In this document: in pieces, positions 1-8,779 of the stretch
Numbering within the stretch: the first letter of the stretch is position 1
How the letters are laid out: every line of letters starts with the position of its first letter
Assembly: GCF_014268585.2 (NCBI RefSeq)
Contig: NZ_CP077092.1
Coordinates: 5,927,501 to 5,991,500, forward strand
DNA: 64,000 nt
DNA from: Pseudomonas iranensis
Lineage (GTDB): Bacteria > Pseudomonadota > Gammaproteobacteria > Pseudomonadales > Pseudomonadaceae
Direction: 5' to 3'
Notes under the pieces: generated by a model
The model's input: the letters and a program-made list of their open reading frames with translations, nothing else
What the model was told of the DNA's origin: nothing
The model's database searches: none
Made by a program: the position numbers and the translations under genes

Positions 1-1054
1 GCGGCGGCAAGGCGACCATGATCTGCTGGGCGCCGAGGCGCGGCATGGTTTCTGGCGCGAGTTCGGCAAGCAGCGCATGGCCCGGCAATTGATCAAGTTC
101 GAAGCTCATCCGGCAGCGGTTGCCGAGGAAAGTGATTTCGCGAACCTTGGCCGGGAACAGGTTCTCTTCGTGCACCAGCGGGTTGACGTTGATCGCCTCC
201 GGGCGGCAGAACAGTCGACCCGAAGCGCCGTGCGCGCTGCCCTCGGCCAGGCGCAGATTCATCCCGCCGACCTGGGCGTGACTGTCGCTACTGCGCTGAA
301 ACGGCAGCCAGTTGCCCTGGCCGACAAACTCGGCCACGAACGGCGTGGCCGGGCGGTTGTAGATTTCCTGCGGGGTGGCGTACTGCTCGACGCGGCCGTT
401 ATTCATCACCGCGATGCGATCGGCCATCAACATCGCCTCGTCCTGATTGTGCGTGACCATCAGCGTGGTGATGCCGAGGTTGCGTTGCAGCTGACGCAGC
501 TCGGTGCACAGATGCTCGCGCACCCGCGCGTCGAGGGCCGACATCGGTTCATCGAGCAACAGCAGCGACGGTGCCGGCGCCAATGCGCGAGCGAGTGCTA
601 CTCGCTGTTGCTGACCGCCGGATAATTGGCCTGGGTACTTTTTCTCACTGCCAGTGAGGCCGACCAGTTCCAGCATCTGACCGACACGCCGGCGCACTTC
701 GTCGCGCCCGCTGCCGGCGAGGCCGTAGGCAATGTTCGCCTCGACGGTCAGATTGGGAAACAACGCGTAGGACTGAAACAGAATCCCGTAATCCCGCGCT
801 TGCGGGGCAAGATGCGAGACATCGCGATCGCCCAGATACAGCTCGCCGCTGTCCTGCTGCTCCAGCCCGGCAATGCAGCGCAACAATGTGGTCTTGCCAC
901 AGCCCGACGGCCCGAGCAGGCACACCAGTTCGCCGGCGGCGACATCGAGGGAGACGTTATCCAGCGCAGTGAACGCACCGAAACGCTTTTGCACGCCGCG
1001 CACTTTCATCGGCGCGCCGGGGTTGGTCAGGGCAGTTGCGATGGCAGGATTCAT
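1..1054 (-). CDS. ABC transporter ATP-binding protein, putative 2-aminoethylphosphonate type (3' end beyond window)
   Basis: Partial gene read leftwards: 351 codons are visible and the frame is open to base 2. The ATG at 1054 begins MNPAIATAL. The translation carries Walker A (GPSGCGKTT), a Q-loop region (ILFQSYALFPNLT), the ABC signature ([15 protein letters not shown]) and Walker B with D-loop (LLLLDEPMSALD), followed by a C-terminal TOBE-like part. This is the layout of CysA/PotA-class importer ATPases, which couple ATP hydrolysis to a periplasmic-binding-protein-dependent permease. The sequence and the nearby LysR gene recall the Pseudomonas PhnT-like ATPase of 2-aminoethylphosphonate import, but the substrate is inferred. 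Permease and binding-protein genes would lie off the left edge. Confidence 0.85.
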   Translation of the reverse strand, partial: MNPAIATALTNPGAPMKVRGVQKRFGAFTALDNVSLDVAAGELVCLLGPSGCGKTTLLRCIAGLEQQDSGELYLGDRDVSHLAPQARDYGILFQSYALFPNLTVEANIAYGLAGSGRDEVRRRVGQMLELVGLTGSEKKYPGQLSGGQQQRVALARALAPAPSLLLLDEPMSALDARVREHLCTELRQLQRNLGITTLMVTHNQDEAMLMADRIAVMNNGRVEQYATPQEIYNRPATPFVAEFVGQGNWLPFQRSSDSHAQVGGMNLRLAEGSAHGASGRLFCRPEAINVNPLVHEENLFPAKVREITFLGNRCRMSFELDQLPGHALLAELAPETMPRLGAQQIMVALPP

Positions 1055-1185
1055 GGACGGACCTCATCAAGCAGATGAGGCCAATCCTAGAGTTGTAATG
1101 CGTCCGTCATGTGGCAGCGAGGCAAAAACGGCTGATAGTGGTATTCGGGGATTTTGGTTCAGATTGTGTGTTGCCTGGGCTGACG

Positions 1186-1267
1186 CCTTCGCGAGCAGGC
1201 TCGCTCCCACAGGGGATAGTGTTCACAACCCAAATCCAATGTGGGAGCGAGCCTGCTCGCGAAGAGG
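1186..1267. repeat. Paired REP element (REPIN), GTGGG ends facing inward
   Basis: Two inverted copies of the palindrome core GTGGGAGCGAGCCTGCTCGC (first copy reversed), separated by about 30 bases. It lies between the ABC ATPase start and the LysR stop. The left arm and its flank (GCCTGGGCTGACGCCTTC) are the same as in the copy near 47748. Confidence 0.9.
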
Positions 1268-1288
1268 CCAGCTCGCACACTGAAGATC

Positions 1289-2158
1289 TCAGGCCGGGGA
1301 CATTTCCTGGGCCAAGCCGAGAAACGCCGCCGGCAACCTCGCGCCCTTTCTTTCCTTCAGGCAATACAGATACTCCGGAATCTGCGGCGCATTCTCGATG
1401 GTCAGCACGCGCAACTGCGGATCATGCGGCACCTCCTGCCGGGCGATGATGCTGATGCCGATATTGCGCAGCACCGCCTCGCGGATCGACTCGCGGCTGC
1501 CGATCTCCAGCAGCGGGCCGAAGCTCACTCCGGCGCTGGCCAGCAACTCTTCGGTCAAGCGCCGCGTGGTCGAACCCGGTTCGCGCATCAACAACGTATG
1601 CCCGGCCAGCGCGTTCAGCGTCACATGTTCCTGCGCCGCCAACGGATGATTGCGATGCACCGCCAGCACCAGCGGATCGGTTCCGAGCACCCGGCGAATC
1701 AACCGCGTGTCATCAAGCAACTGCGACGATGCCGCGACATCCACGCGGTAATCCTCCAGCGCTTCCAGGACCTGCTGCGAGTTGCCGATTTCCACCGACA
1801 CTTCCACCTGCGGCAAACGCTCGCGGAAGGTTTTTACCAGATCGAGGATGTAATACGGCGCCGTCGCGGCAATACGCAGCGTGCCCTGCACCTGACCGCT
1901 GTTGCGCAGGAAGAACTCGATGTCCGCCTCTTGCTGCAACAGGGTCTTGACCATCGGCAGCAGCCGCGCGCCTTCGTCACTGACGCTTAAACGGCGCCCG
2001 CCACGGTAGAACAGTTCCACCGAATACTGACTCTCCAGATTGCGGATCTGCGTGGTCACGGTCGGTTGGCTGAGGCCGAGCTTTTTCGCCGCCAGCGTGA
2101 TGCTGCCCAGGCGGGCGACCATGTAAAACGCTTTCAGCTCGGCACTCAGCACAACCAT
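1289..2158 (-). CDS. LysR-family transcriptional regulator
   Basis: 289 residues, the usual LTTR length. The N-terminal winged HTH (about residues 1-62) contains AAKKLGLSQPTVTTQIRNLE; the rest is the two-lobed effector-binding domain ending near RLPAAFLGLAQEM. LTTRs bind DNA as tetramers and respond to a small co-inducer. The ATG sits 9 bases past the cadA stop on the same strand, so read-through from cadA is possible. The downstream ABC ATPase is on the same strand about 230 bases away, across a REPIN. By analogy with Pseudomonas phosphonate loci it may control that transporter; the effector cannot be read from sequence. A GTG two codons in is an alternative start. Confidence 0.85.
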   Translation of the reverse strand: MVVLSAELKAFYMVARLGSITLAAKKLGLSQPTVTTQIRNLESQYSVELFYRGGRRLSVSDEGARLLPMVKTLLQQEADIEFFLRNSGQVQGTLRIAATAPYYILDLVKTFRERLPQVEVSVEIGNSQQVLEALEDYRVDVAASSQLLDDTRLIRRVLGTDPLVLAVHRNHPLAAQEHVTLNALAGHTLLMREPGSTTRRLTEELLASAGVSFGPLLEIGSRESIREAVLRNIGISIIARQEVPHDPQLRVLTIENAPQIPEYLYCLKERKGARLPAAFLGLAQEMSPA

Positions 2159-2167
2159 CCCTCATTG

Positions 2168-4423
2168 TTATTTGCGCAACAGGCGCAAACCGTTGAACAC
2201 GACCAGCAGGCTCACGCCCATATCGGCAAACACCGCCATCCACATGGTGGCGAGCCCGGCGAAGGTTACCGCAAGAAAGATCGCCTTGATCACCAGCGCC
2301 AGTGCGATGTTCTGTTTGAGGATGCTCGCGGTGTTGCGCGACAGGCTGATGAATGCGGGGATCTTGCGCAGATCGTCGTCCATCAGGGCGACATCGGCGG
2401 TTTCGATCGCCGTGTCGGTGCCGGCAGCGGCCATGGCAAAACCGATCTCGGCGCGGGCCAATGCCGGGGCATCGTTGATGCCGTCGCCGACCATGCCGAC
2501 CCGGTGGCCCTGCTTGTACAGATCTTCAATGGCTTGCAGCTTGTCGGTCGGCAGTAAGTCGCCGCGCGCCTCGTCGATGCCGACCTGAGCGGCAATCGCC
2601 TGGGCGGTGTGGAAGTTGTCGCCGGTCAGCATCAGGGTTTTCACCCCAAGCTCATGCAACTGACGAATCGCTTCGCGGCTGGTTTCCTTGACCGTGTCGG
2701 CCACGGCGAACAGTGCCAGTGGGCCTGAGCTGTCGAGCAGCAGCACCACGGATTTGCCCTGCTTTTCCAGCGCGAACAGCTTCTCTTCCAGTTGCAGTGA
2801 GCACAGGCCGAGCTCTTCGACCAGACGATGGTTGCCCAAGTGATAAGTCTGGCCGTTGATGTCACCTTTAACACCGCGCCCGCCCAGCGCGGCGAAGTTA
2901 TCCACAGTTAGCGCGGCGAAGTTTTTATCCACAGCGGCATTGGCAATCGCCAGCGACACCGGGTGATCGGAGCGCCCGGCCAGCGCGGCGGCAATTGCCG
3001 GTGCGCTGGCATCGGCCGTCGGGTCGAGTGAGAGGTAATCGGTCTGCACCGGTTTGCCGTGGGTGATCGTGCCGGTCTTGTCCAGCGCCAGATAATCGAG
3101 CTTGAAACCGCCCTCCAGGTACACGCCGCCCTTGACCAGAATGCCCTTGCGCGCCGCCGCCGCGAGGCCGCTGACGATGGTCACCGGGGTGGAAATCACC
3201 AGTGCGCACGGACAGGCCACCACCAGCAGCACCAGCGCGCGGTAGATCCAGTCGAACCACGCCGCGCCCATGAACAACGGCGGGATGATCGCCACGGCCA
3301 AGGCGAAGACGAATACCGCCGGGGTGTAGATTTTCGAGAATTGGTCAACGAAACGCTGCGTCGGTGCCCGCGCGCCCTGGGCCTGTTCGACGGCGTGAAT
3401 GATTCGCGCCAGGGTCGAGTTGTTCGCCGCAGCGGTCACCGTGTATTCCAGCGAGCCGGCCTGATTGATGGTGCCAGCGAAGACTTTGTCGCCGACGGTT
3501 TTTTCCACCGGCAGGCTTTCGCCGGTGATCGGCGCCTGGTCGATGGTCGAGCTGCCGCTGACCACCGCGCCGTCCAGGGCGATGCGCTCGCCGGGTTTTA
3601 CCCGCACGCGCGCGCCGAGATCGACGCTTTTCACCTCTTGTTCGCGCCAGTTGCCGTCAGCCTGCAAGACCGTCGCCTGCTCCGGCGTCATCTGCATCAA
3701 GCCGCTGATTGCGTTGCGCGCTCGGTCCAGCGAGCGTGCTTCGATCAACTCGGCGACGGTGAAGAGGAACATCACCATCGCCGCTTCCGGCCACTGGCCG
3801 ATGAGGATCGCGCCAGTCACCGCAATGCTCATCAGCGCATTGATGTTGAGGTTGCGGTTCTTCAGGGCGATCCAGCCCTTTTTATAGGTGCCGAGGCCGC
3901 CGCTGAGGATCGACACCAGCGCAACAATCGCCACCACCCAGTCGGGGGCAGCGCTGGTGAAGTGGATGACTTCGGCGCCCAGCGCGGTCAGGCCGGACAG
4001 CGCCAGTGGCCACCAGTGTTTTTTCACCGCAGCCGGGGCCGGCGCATCGACCCCCGCCTCCAGCGGCTCGGCGTGCATGCCGAGGGATTTGATCGCCTCG
4101 GTAATCGGCTCGGTGCCCGGCAGATTATGGGTCACTCCAAGCACGCGGTTGATCAGGTTGAATTCCAGCTGCTGCACGCCGGCCAGTTTGCCGAGCTTGT
4201 TCTGGATCAGCGTCTGCTCGGTCGGGCAGTCCATCGCCTCGATGCGGAAGCTGCTCAGGCGCGCGTCGGCGCTGGTCTTTTCGCTCAATTGCACCCGCGC
4301 AGGTGCGGCGGCTTTTGACGAGCAGCAGGCATCGCCGCCATGCGCATGTTTATGCACGGGCTGCAATTTATGACTGTGATCGTGACCGTCGCCGGGCTTG
4401 TGGGTGTGCAGGGAATCGCTCAT
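2168..4423 (-). CDS. cadA: P1B-type heavy-metal efflux ATPase (Cd/Zn/Pb), CadA
   Basis: 751 residues. The first 35 residues are rich in His and Cys (HDHSHK, HKHAHGG, CCSSK), followed by a heavy-metal-associated domain whose site reads MDCPTEQT (Cys66) instead of the usual two-Cys motif. Next come eight predicted membrane helices with the CPC motif (ACPCALVIS, about residue 403), the phosphorylated Asp in DKTGT (about 448), the SDHPVS His-Pro motif and GDGINDAPAL (about 644). CPC-type ATPases of this group pump Zn(II), Cd(II) or Pb(II) from the cytoplasm. It is divergent from the MerR-family gene cadR, with a MerR-type operator between them, which supports metal-induced expression. Exact metal preference is inferred. 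Confidence 0.93.
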   Translation of the reverse strand: MSDSLHTHKPGDGHDHSHKLQPVHKHAHGGDACCSSKAAAPARVQLSEKTSADARLSSFRIEAMDCPTEQTLIQNKLGKLAGVQQLEFNLINRVLGVTHNLPGTEPITEAIKSLGMHAEPLEAGVDAPAPAAVKKHWWPLALSGLTALGAEVIHFTSAAPDWVVAIVALVSILSGGLGTYKKGWIALKNRNLNINALMSIAVTGAILIGQWPEAAMVMFLFTVAELIEARSLDRARNAISGLMQMTPEQATVLQADGNWREQEVKSVDLGARVRVKPGERIALDGAVVSGSSTIDQAPITGESLPVEKTVGDKVFAGTINQAGSLEYTVTAAANNSTLARIIHAVEQAQGARAPTQRFVDQFSKIYTPAVFVFALAVAIIPPLFMGAAWFDWIYRALVLLVVACPCALVISTPVTIVSGLAAAARKGILVKGGVYLEGGFKLDYLALDKTGTITHGKPVQTDYLSLDPTADASAPAIAAALAGRSDHPVSLAIANAAVDKNFAALTVDNFAALGGRGVKGDINGQTYHLGNHRLVEELGLCSLQLEEKLFALEKQGKSVVLLLDSSGPLALFAVADTVKETSREAIRQLHELGVKTLMLTGDNFHTAQAIAAQVGIDEARGDLLPTDKLQAIEDLYKQGHRVGMVGDGINDAPALARAEIGFAMAAAGTDTAIETADVALMDDDLRKIPAFISLSRNTASILKQNIALALVIKAIFLAVTFAGLATMWMAVFADMGVSLLVVFNGLRLLRK

Positions 4424-4460
4424 TGGTCGCGTCCATGAAGGTGCCTGTTGCCAAGTAAAG

Positions 4461-4484
4461 ACCCTGTAGCCACTATAGGGTCAA
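4461..4484 (-). promoter_or_regulatory. cadA promoter with MerR/CadR-type dyad operator
   Basis: The dyad ACCCTGTAGCCACTATAGGG plus T (4461-4481) lies in the cadA-cadR gap. On the minus strand it is preceded by a -35 hexamer TTGACC (4479-4484). A -10-like TTTACT or TTACTT follows at an extended spacing of about 19-20 bases, the lengthened spacer typical of MerR-family activated promoters. The site is close to the CadR box known from P. putida. Confidence 0.85.
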
Positions 4485-4507
4485 GCACCCTGTTGGAGAT
4501 GGCCGTC

Positions 4508-4957
4508 ATGAAGATCGGCGAACTGGCGAAACTCACCGACTGTGCGGTGGAAACCATCCGCTACTACGAGCGCGAAAACCTCCTGCCGGAACCGGCGCGC
4601 AGCGATGGCAACTACCGCGTCTACACCCAGGCCCACGCCGAGCGCCTGACCTTCATCCGCAACTGCCGCACCCTCGACATGACCCTCGAAGAAATCCGCA
4701 GCCTCCTCGCCCTGCGCGACAGCCCGCAGGATCAGTGCGAGAGCGTCAATGCGCTGATCGACGAACATATTCAGCACGTGAAGGCGCGAATTGATGGGTT
4801 ATTGGCGTTGCAGACACAACTGCTCGACCTGCGCCAACGCTGTGGCGAAGGGCCGGAGGCAGATCAATGCGGGATCTTGCAGCGGCTGGAAGTGAGTGGC
4901 GGGGTTGTGGCGACCGAAGTTGAGCATTCCCACGTCGGCCGTAGCCACGGCCACTAA
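4508..4957 (+). CDS. cadR: Cd(II)/Pb(II)-responsive MerR-family regulator CadR
   Basis: 149 residues from the ATG at 4508; an upstream in-frame ATG at 4448 would run the protein through the operator and is rejected. The start MKIGELAKLTDCAVETIRYYE is the MerR winged HTH, followed by the dimerisation helix. Cys77, Cys112 and Cys121 sit where CadR/PbrR proteins carry their metal ligands, and the C-terminus is His-rich (HSHVGRSHGH), as in P. putida CadR. It represses and, with metal, activates cadA by untwisting the long-spacer promoter, and probably also controls itself. Confidence 0.93.
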   Translation: MKIGELAKLTDCAVETIRYYERENLLPEPARSDGNYRVYTQAHAERLTFIRNCRTLDMTLEEIRSLLALRDSPQDQCESVNALIDEHIQHVKARIDGLLALQTQLLDLRQRCGEGPEADQCGILQRLEVSGGVVATEVEHSHVGRSHGH

Positions 4958-4974
4958 GCACACCGCAAAAGCAA

Positions 4975-5066
4975 ATGTGGGAGCGAGCCTGCTCGCGAAA
5001 GCGGTGTATCAGTCGACCCAGCTATGACTGACACGCCCTCTTCGCGAGCAGGCTCGCTCCCACAGG
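4975..5066. repeat. Paired REP element, GTGGG ends facing outward
   Basis: Inverted copies of GTGGGAGCGAGCCTGCTCGC with a spacer of about 45 bases containing CAGTCG...GACTGA-like sequence. It fills the gap between the convergent cadR and thyA stops. Confidence 0.9.
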
Positions 5067-5081
5067 TTTATGTACTGCCCG

Positions 5082-6053
5082 TCAGACCGCCATCGGCGCG
5101 GTCATCGGCGGATGGTGCTCATAGCCTTCCAGCGAGAAATCGCTCGGCTCGACCAATTCCAGCCATTCCGGCTGATAAACGCCAGTCTTGGCAAACTCCG
5201 GCACGCGATCAGAGATCTTCAGTTTCGGCATGGCGAACGGCTCGCGCTTGAGCTGTTCGTTGAGCATGTCCAGGTGGTTCTCGTAGACGTGCGCATCGCC
5301 GATGAAATAGGTGAACCAGCGCGGCGTGTAACCGGTCAGGCGACCGATCAGGCTCAGCAGCGCGGCGCCTTCGGTGAGGTTGAACGGTGTGCCCAGCCCT
5401 AGATCGTTGGAGCGGATGTAGAGAGTTAGAGAAATCTCTTTGGTCTCGACGTTCGGGTGGAACTGGTACAGCAGATGGCATGGCGGCAGGGCCATTTCAT
5501 CGAGCTGGGCGACGTTCCAGCCGTGGAACAGAATGCGCCGGCTGCCCGGATCCTTGATGATCGTGTCGACGCACTGGCGTACCTGATCGATCGCCTTGTA
5601 CAGCACGACGTAGGCCTGGCCGTCTTCTTCGCCCTGAGCGATCTGCTTGTAGCCGTTGCTCAGGGTCTGTTCGATGGCAGCAGTGTTGCTCAGCGGGATC
5701 TGCTTGTACGCCGGCCACTTGCGCCATTGCACGCCGTAGATTTCACCGAGATCGTCGTCGCCCTGACGGAACGGGTTGGCCAGCCATTGCGCGTTTTCGT
5801 TGGCGTTCTGGTCCCAGACCTTGCAGCCCAGCGCGCGGAATTCAGCGGCGTTGTTGACGCCACGCAGAAAGCCGCACATCTCGCCGATGGCCGATTTGAA
5901 AGCCATTTTGCGCGTGGTGATCGCCGGGAAACCTTCCTGCAGATCGAAACGCAGCATCGCTCCCGGGAAACTGATGGTGTTGATACCGGTGCGGTTGGCC
6001 TGCTTGGTGCCGTTCTGAATGACGTGCGAGACCAGTTCGAGATATTGCTTCAT
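5082..6053 (-). CDS. thyA: Thymidylate synthase
   Basis: 323 residues, longer than the 264-residue E. coli enzyme because of extra segments in the first half. It methylates dUMP to dTMP using methylene-tetrahydrofolate. The catalytic Cys is in [10 protein letters not shown] (about residue 192); the folate/dUMP-binding region reads [20 protein letters not shown], and [11 protein letters not shown] is the conserved late motif. It is last in a same-strand series TSUP permease-lgt-thyA. The lgt-thyA neighbourhood is conserved in Pseudomonas. Confidence 0.95.
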   Translation of the reverse strand: MKQYLELVSHVIQNGTKQANRTGINTISFPGAMLRFDLQEGFPAITTRKMAFKSAIGEMCGFLRGVNNAAEFRALGCKVWDQNANENAQWLANPFRQGDDDLGEIYGVQWRKWPAYKQIPLSNTAAIEQTLSNGYKQIAQGEEDGQAYVVLYKAIDQVRQCVDTIIKDPGSRRILFHGWNVAQLDEMALPPCHLLYQFHPNVETKEISLTLYIRSNDLGLGTPFNLTEGAALLSLIGRLTGYTPRWFTYFIGDAHVYENHLDMLNEQLKREPFAMPKLKISDRVPEFAKTGVYQPEWLELVEPSDFSLEGYEHHPPMTAPMAV

Positions 6054-6073
6054 GAGTTACCTGTGTCCTTGGA

Positions 6074-6096
6074 GCCCCGGCGTCTCGCGCCGGGGT
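6074..6096 (-). other. Strong GC hairpin between lgt and thyA
   Basis: CCCCGGCG and CGCCGGGG flank a short loop in the 50-base lgt-thyA gap. No T-run follows on the minus strand, so it is not a classical terminator. It could slow read-through or stabilise mRNA ends. Confidence 0.45.
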
Positions 6097-6103
6097 TCGT
6101 AGT

Positions 6104-6919
6104 TTAAGCCGTCGGCGCGAGCGGCGCTGCCGGGGCGCGACGATAGGCCAGCCAGATCAGCAACAGCCCGCCGACAATCATCGGCACGCAGAGCACCTGA
6201 CCCATGGTCAGCCAGTTCCACGCCAGATAGCCCAACTGCGCGTCAGGCACGCGGACGAACTCGACGATGAAACGGAAAATGCCGTAGAACAGCGCGAACA
6301 TGCCCGAGACCGCCATGGTCGGACGCGGTTTGCGCGAGAAGATCCACAGGATCAGGAACAGCGCCACGCCTTCGAGGGCGAACTGGTACAGCTGCGACGG
6401 GTGACGCGGCAACTGCGCCGGATCGCTGAACGGCGGGAACACCATCGCCCATGGCACGTCGGTGGCCTTGCCCCACAACTCAGCGTTGATGAAGTTGCCG
6501 ATGCGCCCGGCGCCCAGGCCGATCGGCACCATCGGCGCGACGAAGTCCATCAGCTGGAAGAACGACTTGCCATTGCGCTTGCCGAACCACAGGGCCGCGA
6601 GCATCACGCCGATGAAGCCACCGTGGAACGACATGCCGCCCTTCCACACTTCGAAAATCAGCGTCGGGTTGGCCAGGTACGCGCTCAGGTCATAGAACAG
6701 CACGTAACCCAGACGGCCGCCGACGATCACGCCCATCGATAGCCAGAACACCAGATCGGAGAGTTTCTCCTTGGTCCAGGTCGGGTCGAAGCGGTTGAGC
6801 CGGCGCGACGCCAACAGCCACGCGCCGCCGATGCCGATCAGGTACATCAGACCGTACCAGTGGATTTTCAGCGGACCGATGGCCAGGGCCACCGGGTCGA
6901 TCTGCGGGTAAGGCAGCAT
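6104..6919 (-). CDS. lgt: Prolipoprotein diacylglyceryl transferase
   Basis: 271 residues, usual length. This inner-membrane enzyme transfers diacylglycerol from phosphatidylglycerol to the lipobox Cys of prolipoproteins, the first step of lipoprotein maturation. Seven or so hydrophobic helices are visible. The family signature [13 protein letters not shown] and the HPSQLYQ motif are both present, as is the early [11 protein letters not shown] segment. It precedes thyA and follows the TSUP permease gene by 79 bases on the same strand. Confidence 0.95.
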   Translation of the reverse strand: MLPYPQIDPVALAIGPLKIHWYGLMYLIGIGGAWLLASRRLNRFDPTWTKEKLSDLVFWLSMGVIVGGRLGYVLFYDLSAYLANPTLIFEVWKGGMSFHGGFIGVMLAALWFGKRNGKSFFQLMDFVAPMVPIGLGAGRIGNFINAELWGKATDVPWAMVFPPFSDPAQLPRHPSQLYQFALEGVALFLILWIFSRKPRPTMAVSGMFALFYGIFRFIVEFVRVPDAQLGYLAWNWLTMGQVLCVPMIVGGLLLIWLAYRRAPAAPLAPTA

Positions 6920-6998
6920 TGCGACTCCTTGTTAGAGTTGAAAGCGAAATTCCCGGGCGACGCTGCCACCTCAGGATTAAGCCAGGATTGCCACGCGG

Positions 6999-7781
6999 TC
7001 AGAGCAGAAAGCTCAAACCCACGCAGAACAGCAAAGCGGCGAACAGCCTTTTCAGCAAGCGCGGCGACAACCTGTGTGCCAGACGCGCGCCGAGCCGGGC
7101 GAAGACCATGCTGGTCAGGGCGATGCCCAACAATGCCGGCAAATACACAAAACCGAGACTATGGGCCGGCAACAACGGATCGTGCCACCCCAGAACCATG
7201 AAACTTGCTGCACTGGCCAGAGCGATCGGCAAGCCACAGGCCGACGAGGTCGCCACCGCCTGCTGCATCGGCACGCTGCGCCAGGTCAGAAACGGCACGG
7301 TCAGCGAGCCGCCACCAATGCCGAAAATCGCCGAGGCCCAGCCAATCACCGTACCGGCAGCGGTCAGACCGAGTTTGCCCGGCACCGTTCGGCTGGCCTT
7401 GGGTTTGACATCCAGCGCCAGTTGCACGGCGATCACCAGAGCGAACACGCCGATAATCTTTTGCAGGTTCGGTCCGGAGATGGCTTCTGCGGTCAGCGCA
7501 CCGAAACCGGCGCCGAGCAGAATGCCCACGGTCATCCAGCGAAAAATCGCCCAGCGCACCGCGCCACGGCGGTGATGTTCACGCACGGCGTTGACCGAGG
7601 TGAATATGATCGTCGCCAGCGACGTGCCCACCGCCAGGTGCGTAAGAATCGACTGATCGAAGCCCTGCAGGGTGAAGCTGAACACCAGCACCGGGACGAT
7701 GATGATCCCGCCGCCGACGCCAAACAGCCCGGCGAGCACGCCCGCACAGGCGCCGAGCGCCAGGTAGAGCAGAAATTCCAT
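6999..7781 (-). CDS. TSUP-family (TauE/SafE) membrane transporter
   Basis: 260 residues from the ATG at 7781 (MEFLLYLALGACAGVLAGLF). An in-frame upstream start at 7973 would add 64 poorly hydrophobic residues and is less likely. The two family repeats are visible as GVLAGLFGVGGGIIIVPVLV near the N-terminus and GWASAIFGIGGGSLTVPFL in the second half. TSUP proteins export or import sulfur-containing anions such as sulfite, sulfoacetate or thiosulfate; the substrate here is unknown. It is divergent from the NRDE gene and upstream of lgt. Confidence 0.85.
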   Translation of the reverse strand: MEFLLYLALGACAGVLAGLFGVGGGIIIVPVLVFSFTLQGFDQSILTHLAVGTSLATIIFTSVNAVREHHRRGAVRWAIFRWMTVGILLGAGFGALTAEAISGPNLQKIIGVFALVIAVQLALDVKPKASRTVPGKLGLTAAGTVIGWASAIFGIGGGSLTVPFLTWRSVPMQQAVATSSACGLPIALASAASFMVLGWHDPLLPAHSLGFVYLPALLGIALTSMVFARLGARLAHRLSPRLLKRLFAALLFCVGLSFLL

Positions 7782-7911
7782 GACCGTCTCCAGCACGCAT
7801 CGGCAAAACAGGAGCGGCATGTTAACGGATGCGCAGCCTTCTGCTCCACTGGCGATGGATGCACGGACGCCGGATGCGTAGAGTGGGCAAAAAACACACA
7901 AGGACCACCTT

Positions 7912-8658
7912 ATGTGCCTGATCGTTTTCGCCTGGCGCCCGGGCCATGCCCAGCCGCTGATCGTCGCGGCCAACCGCGACGAGTTCTACGCCCGCCCCAG
8001 CCTGCCATTGGCGCCGTGGCCCGAGGCGTCGCAGGTGCATGCCGGGCGCGATCTTGAAGCCGGCGGCACTTGGCTGGGGATCGGCGCCAACGGACGCTTC
8101 GCCGCACTGACCAATATCCGCGATCCGCAGCAGCCACCGGCGACCAAATCCCGGGGCGAGCTGGTGGCGCGCTTTCTTGCTGGCGATCTGTCGATTGATG
8201 ATTATTTGAGCGATGTGGTGAATCGTGCCGCCGAATATGCCGGATTCAATCTGCTGCTGGGCAATGCCCATGAGTTGTGGCATTTCAATGCACGGGCGTC
8301 GGAGCCGGTGATGTTGCAGCCTGGGGTTTATGGGTTATCCAACGCGGGGCTGGATACGCCGTGGCCGAAACTGCTCAAGGCCAAGGCTGCGTTGAGCGCG
8401 GTGCTGGACGATCCGCAGCCTGAGCGCTTGCTGGCCTTGCTGAGCGATGCGCAGACCGCACCCGAGGCGGAGTTGCCGGATACCGGGGTAGGCATGGCGA
8501 CGGAGTCGTTGCTGTCGAGCGTGTTTATTGCCAGCCAGAGTTATGGCACGCGAGCGAGTACAGCGTTGGTTGTGCAGGCGGACGGAACGCGGCGGATGGT
8601 AGAGCGCAGCTTTGGGCCGTATGGCGGGCATCTCGGCGAGGTGGAGATTGTGGTTTAG
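7912..8658 (+). CDS. NRDE (TANGO2-like) family protein
   Basis: 248 residues beginning MCLIVFAW, with Cys2 directly after the start Met, then AANRDEFYARP, which contains the namesake N-R-D-E motif at residues 21-24. Further family blocks are GGTWLGIGANGRFAALTNIR and GFNLLLGN. The family is spread across bacteria and eukaryotes (human TANGO2, implicated in haem or lipid metabolism), and its biochemical role is not settled. An N-terminal Cys followed by this fold resembles an Ntn-hydrolase arrangement, but activity is not shown. The gene is convergent with ptsP. Confidence 0.85.
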   Translation: MCLIVFAWRPGHAQPLIVAANRDEFYARPSLPLAPWPEASQVHAGRDLEAGGTWLGIGANGRFAALTNIRDPQQPPATKSRGELVARFLAGDLSIDDYLSDVVNRAAEYAGFNLLLGNAHELWHFNARASEPVMLQPGVYGLSNAGLDTPWPKLLKAKAALSAVLDDPQPERLLALLSDAQTAPEAELPDTGVGMATESLLSSVFIASQSYGTRASTALVVQADGTRRMVERSFGPYGGHLGEVEIVV

Positions 8659-8675
8659 CGGTGCCTGAACTGGCG

Positions 8676-8768
8676 CCTTCGCGAGCAGGCTCGCTCCCAC
8701 ATGGGTTCGTGATCGATACGAATCCCTGTGGGAGCGAGCCTGCTCCGGGCGGCGTTCCGGCGAAGAGG
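8676..8768. repeat. Paired REP element with a hybrid right arm
   Basis: The left arm is a normal reversed core. The right arm starts GTGGGAGCGAGCCTGCTC but then reads CGGGCGGCGTTCCGG before CGAAGAGG, about 15 bases more than the usual arm. It lies between the convergent NRDE and ptsP stops. Confidence 0.85.
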
Positions 8769-8779
8769 GCATCAGCCTT

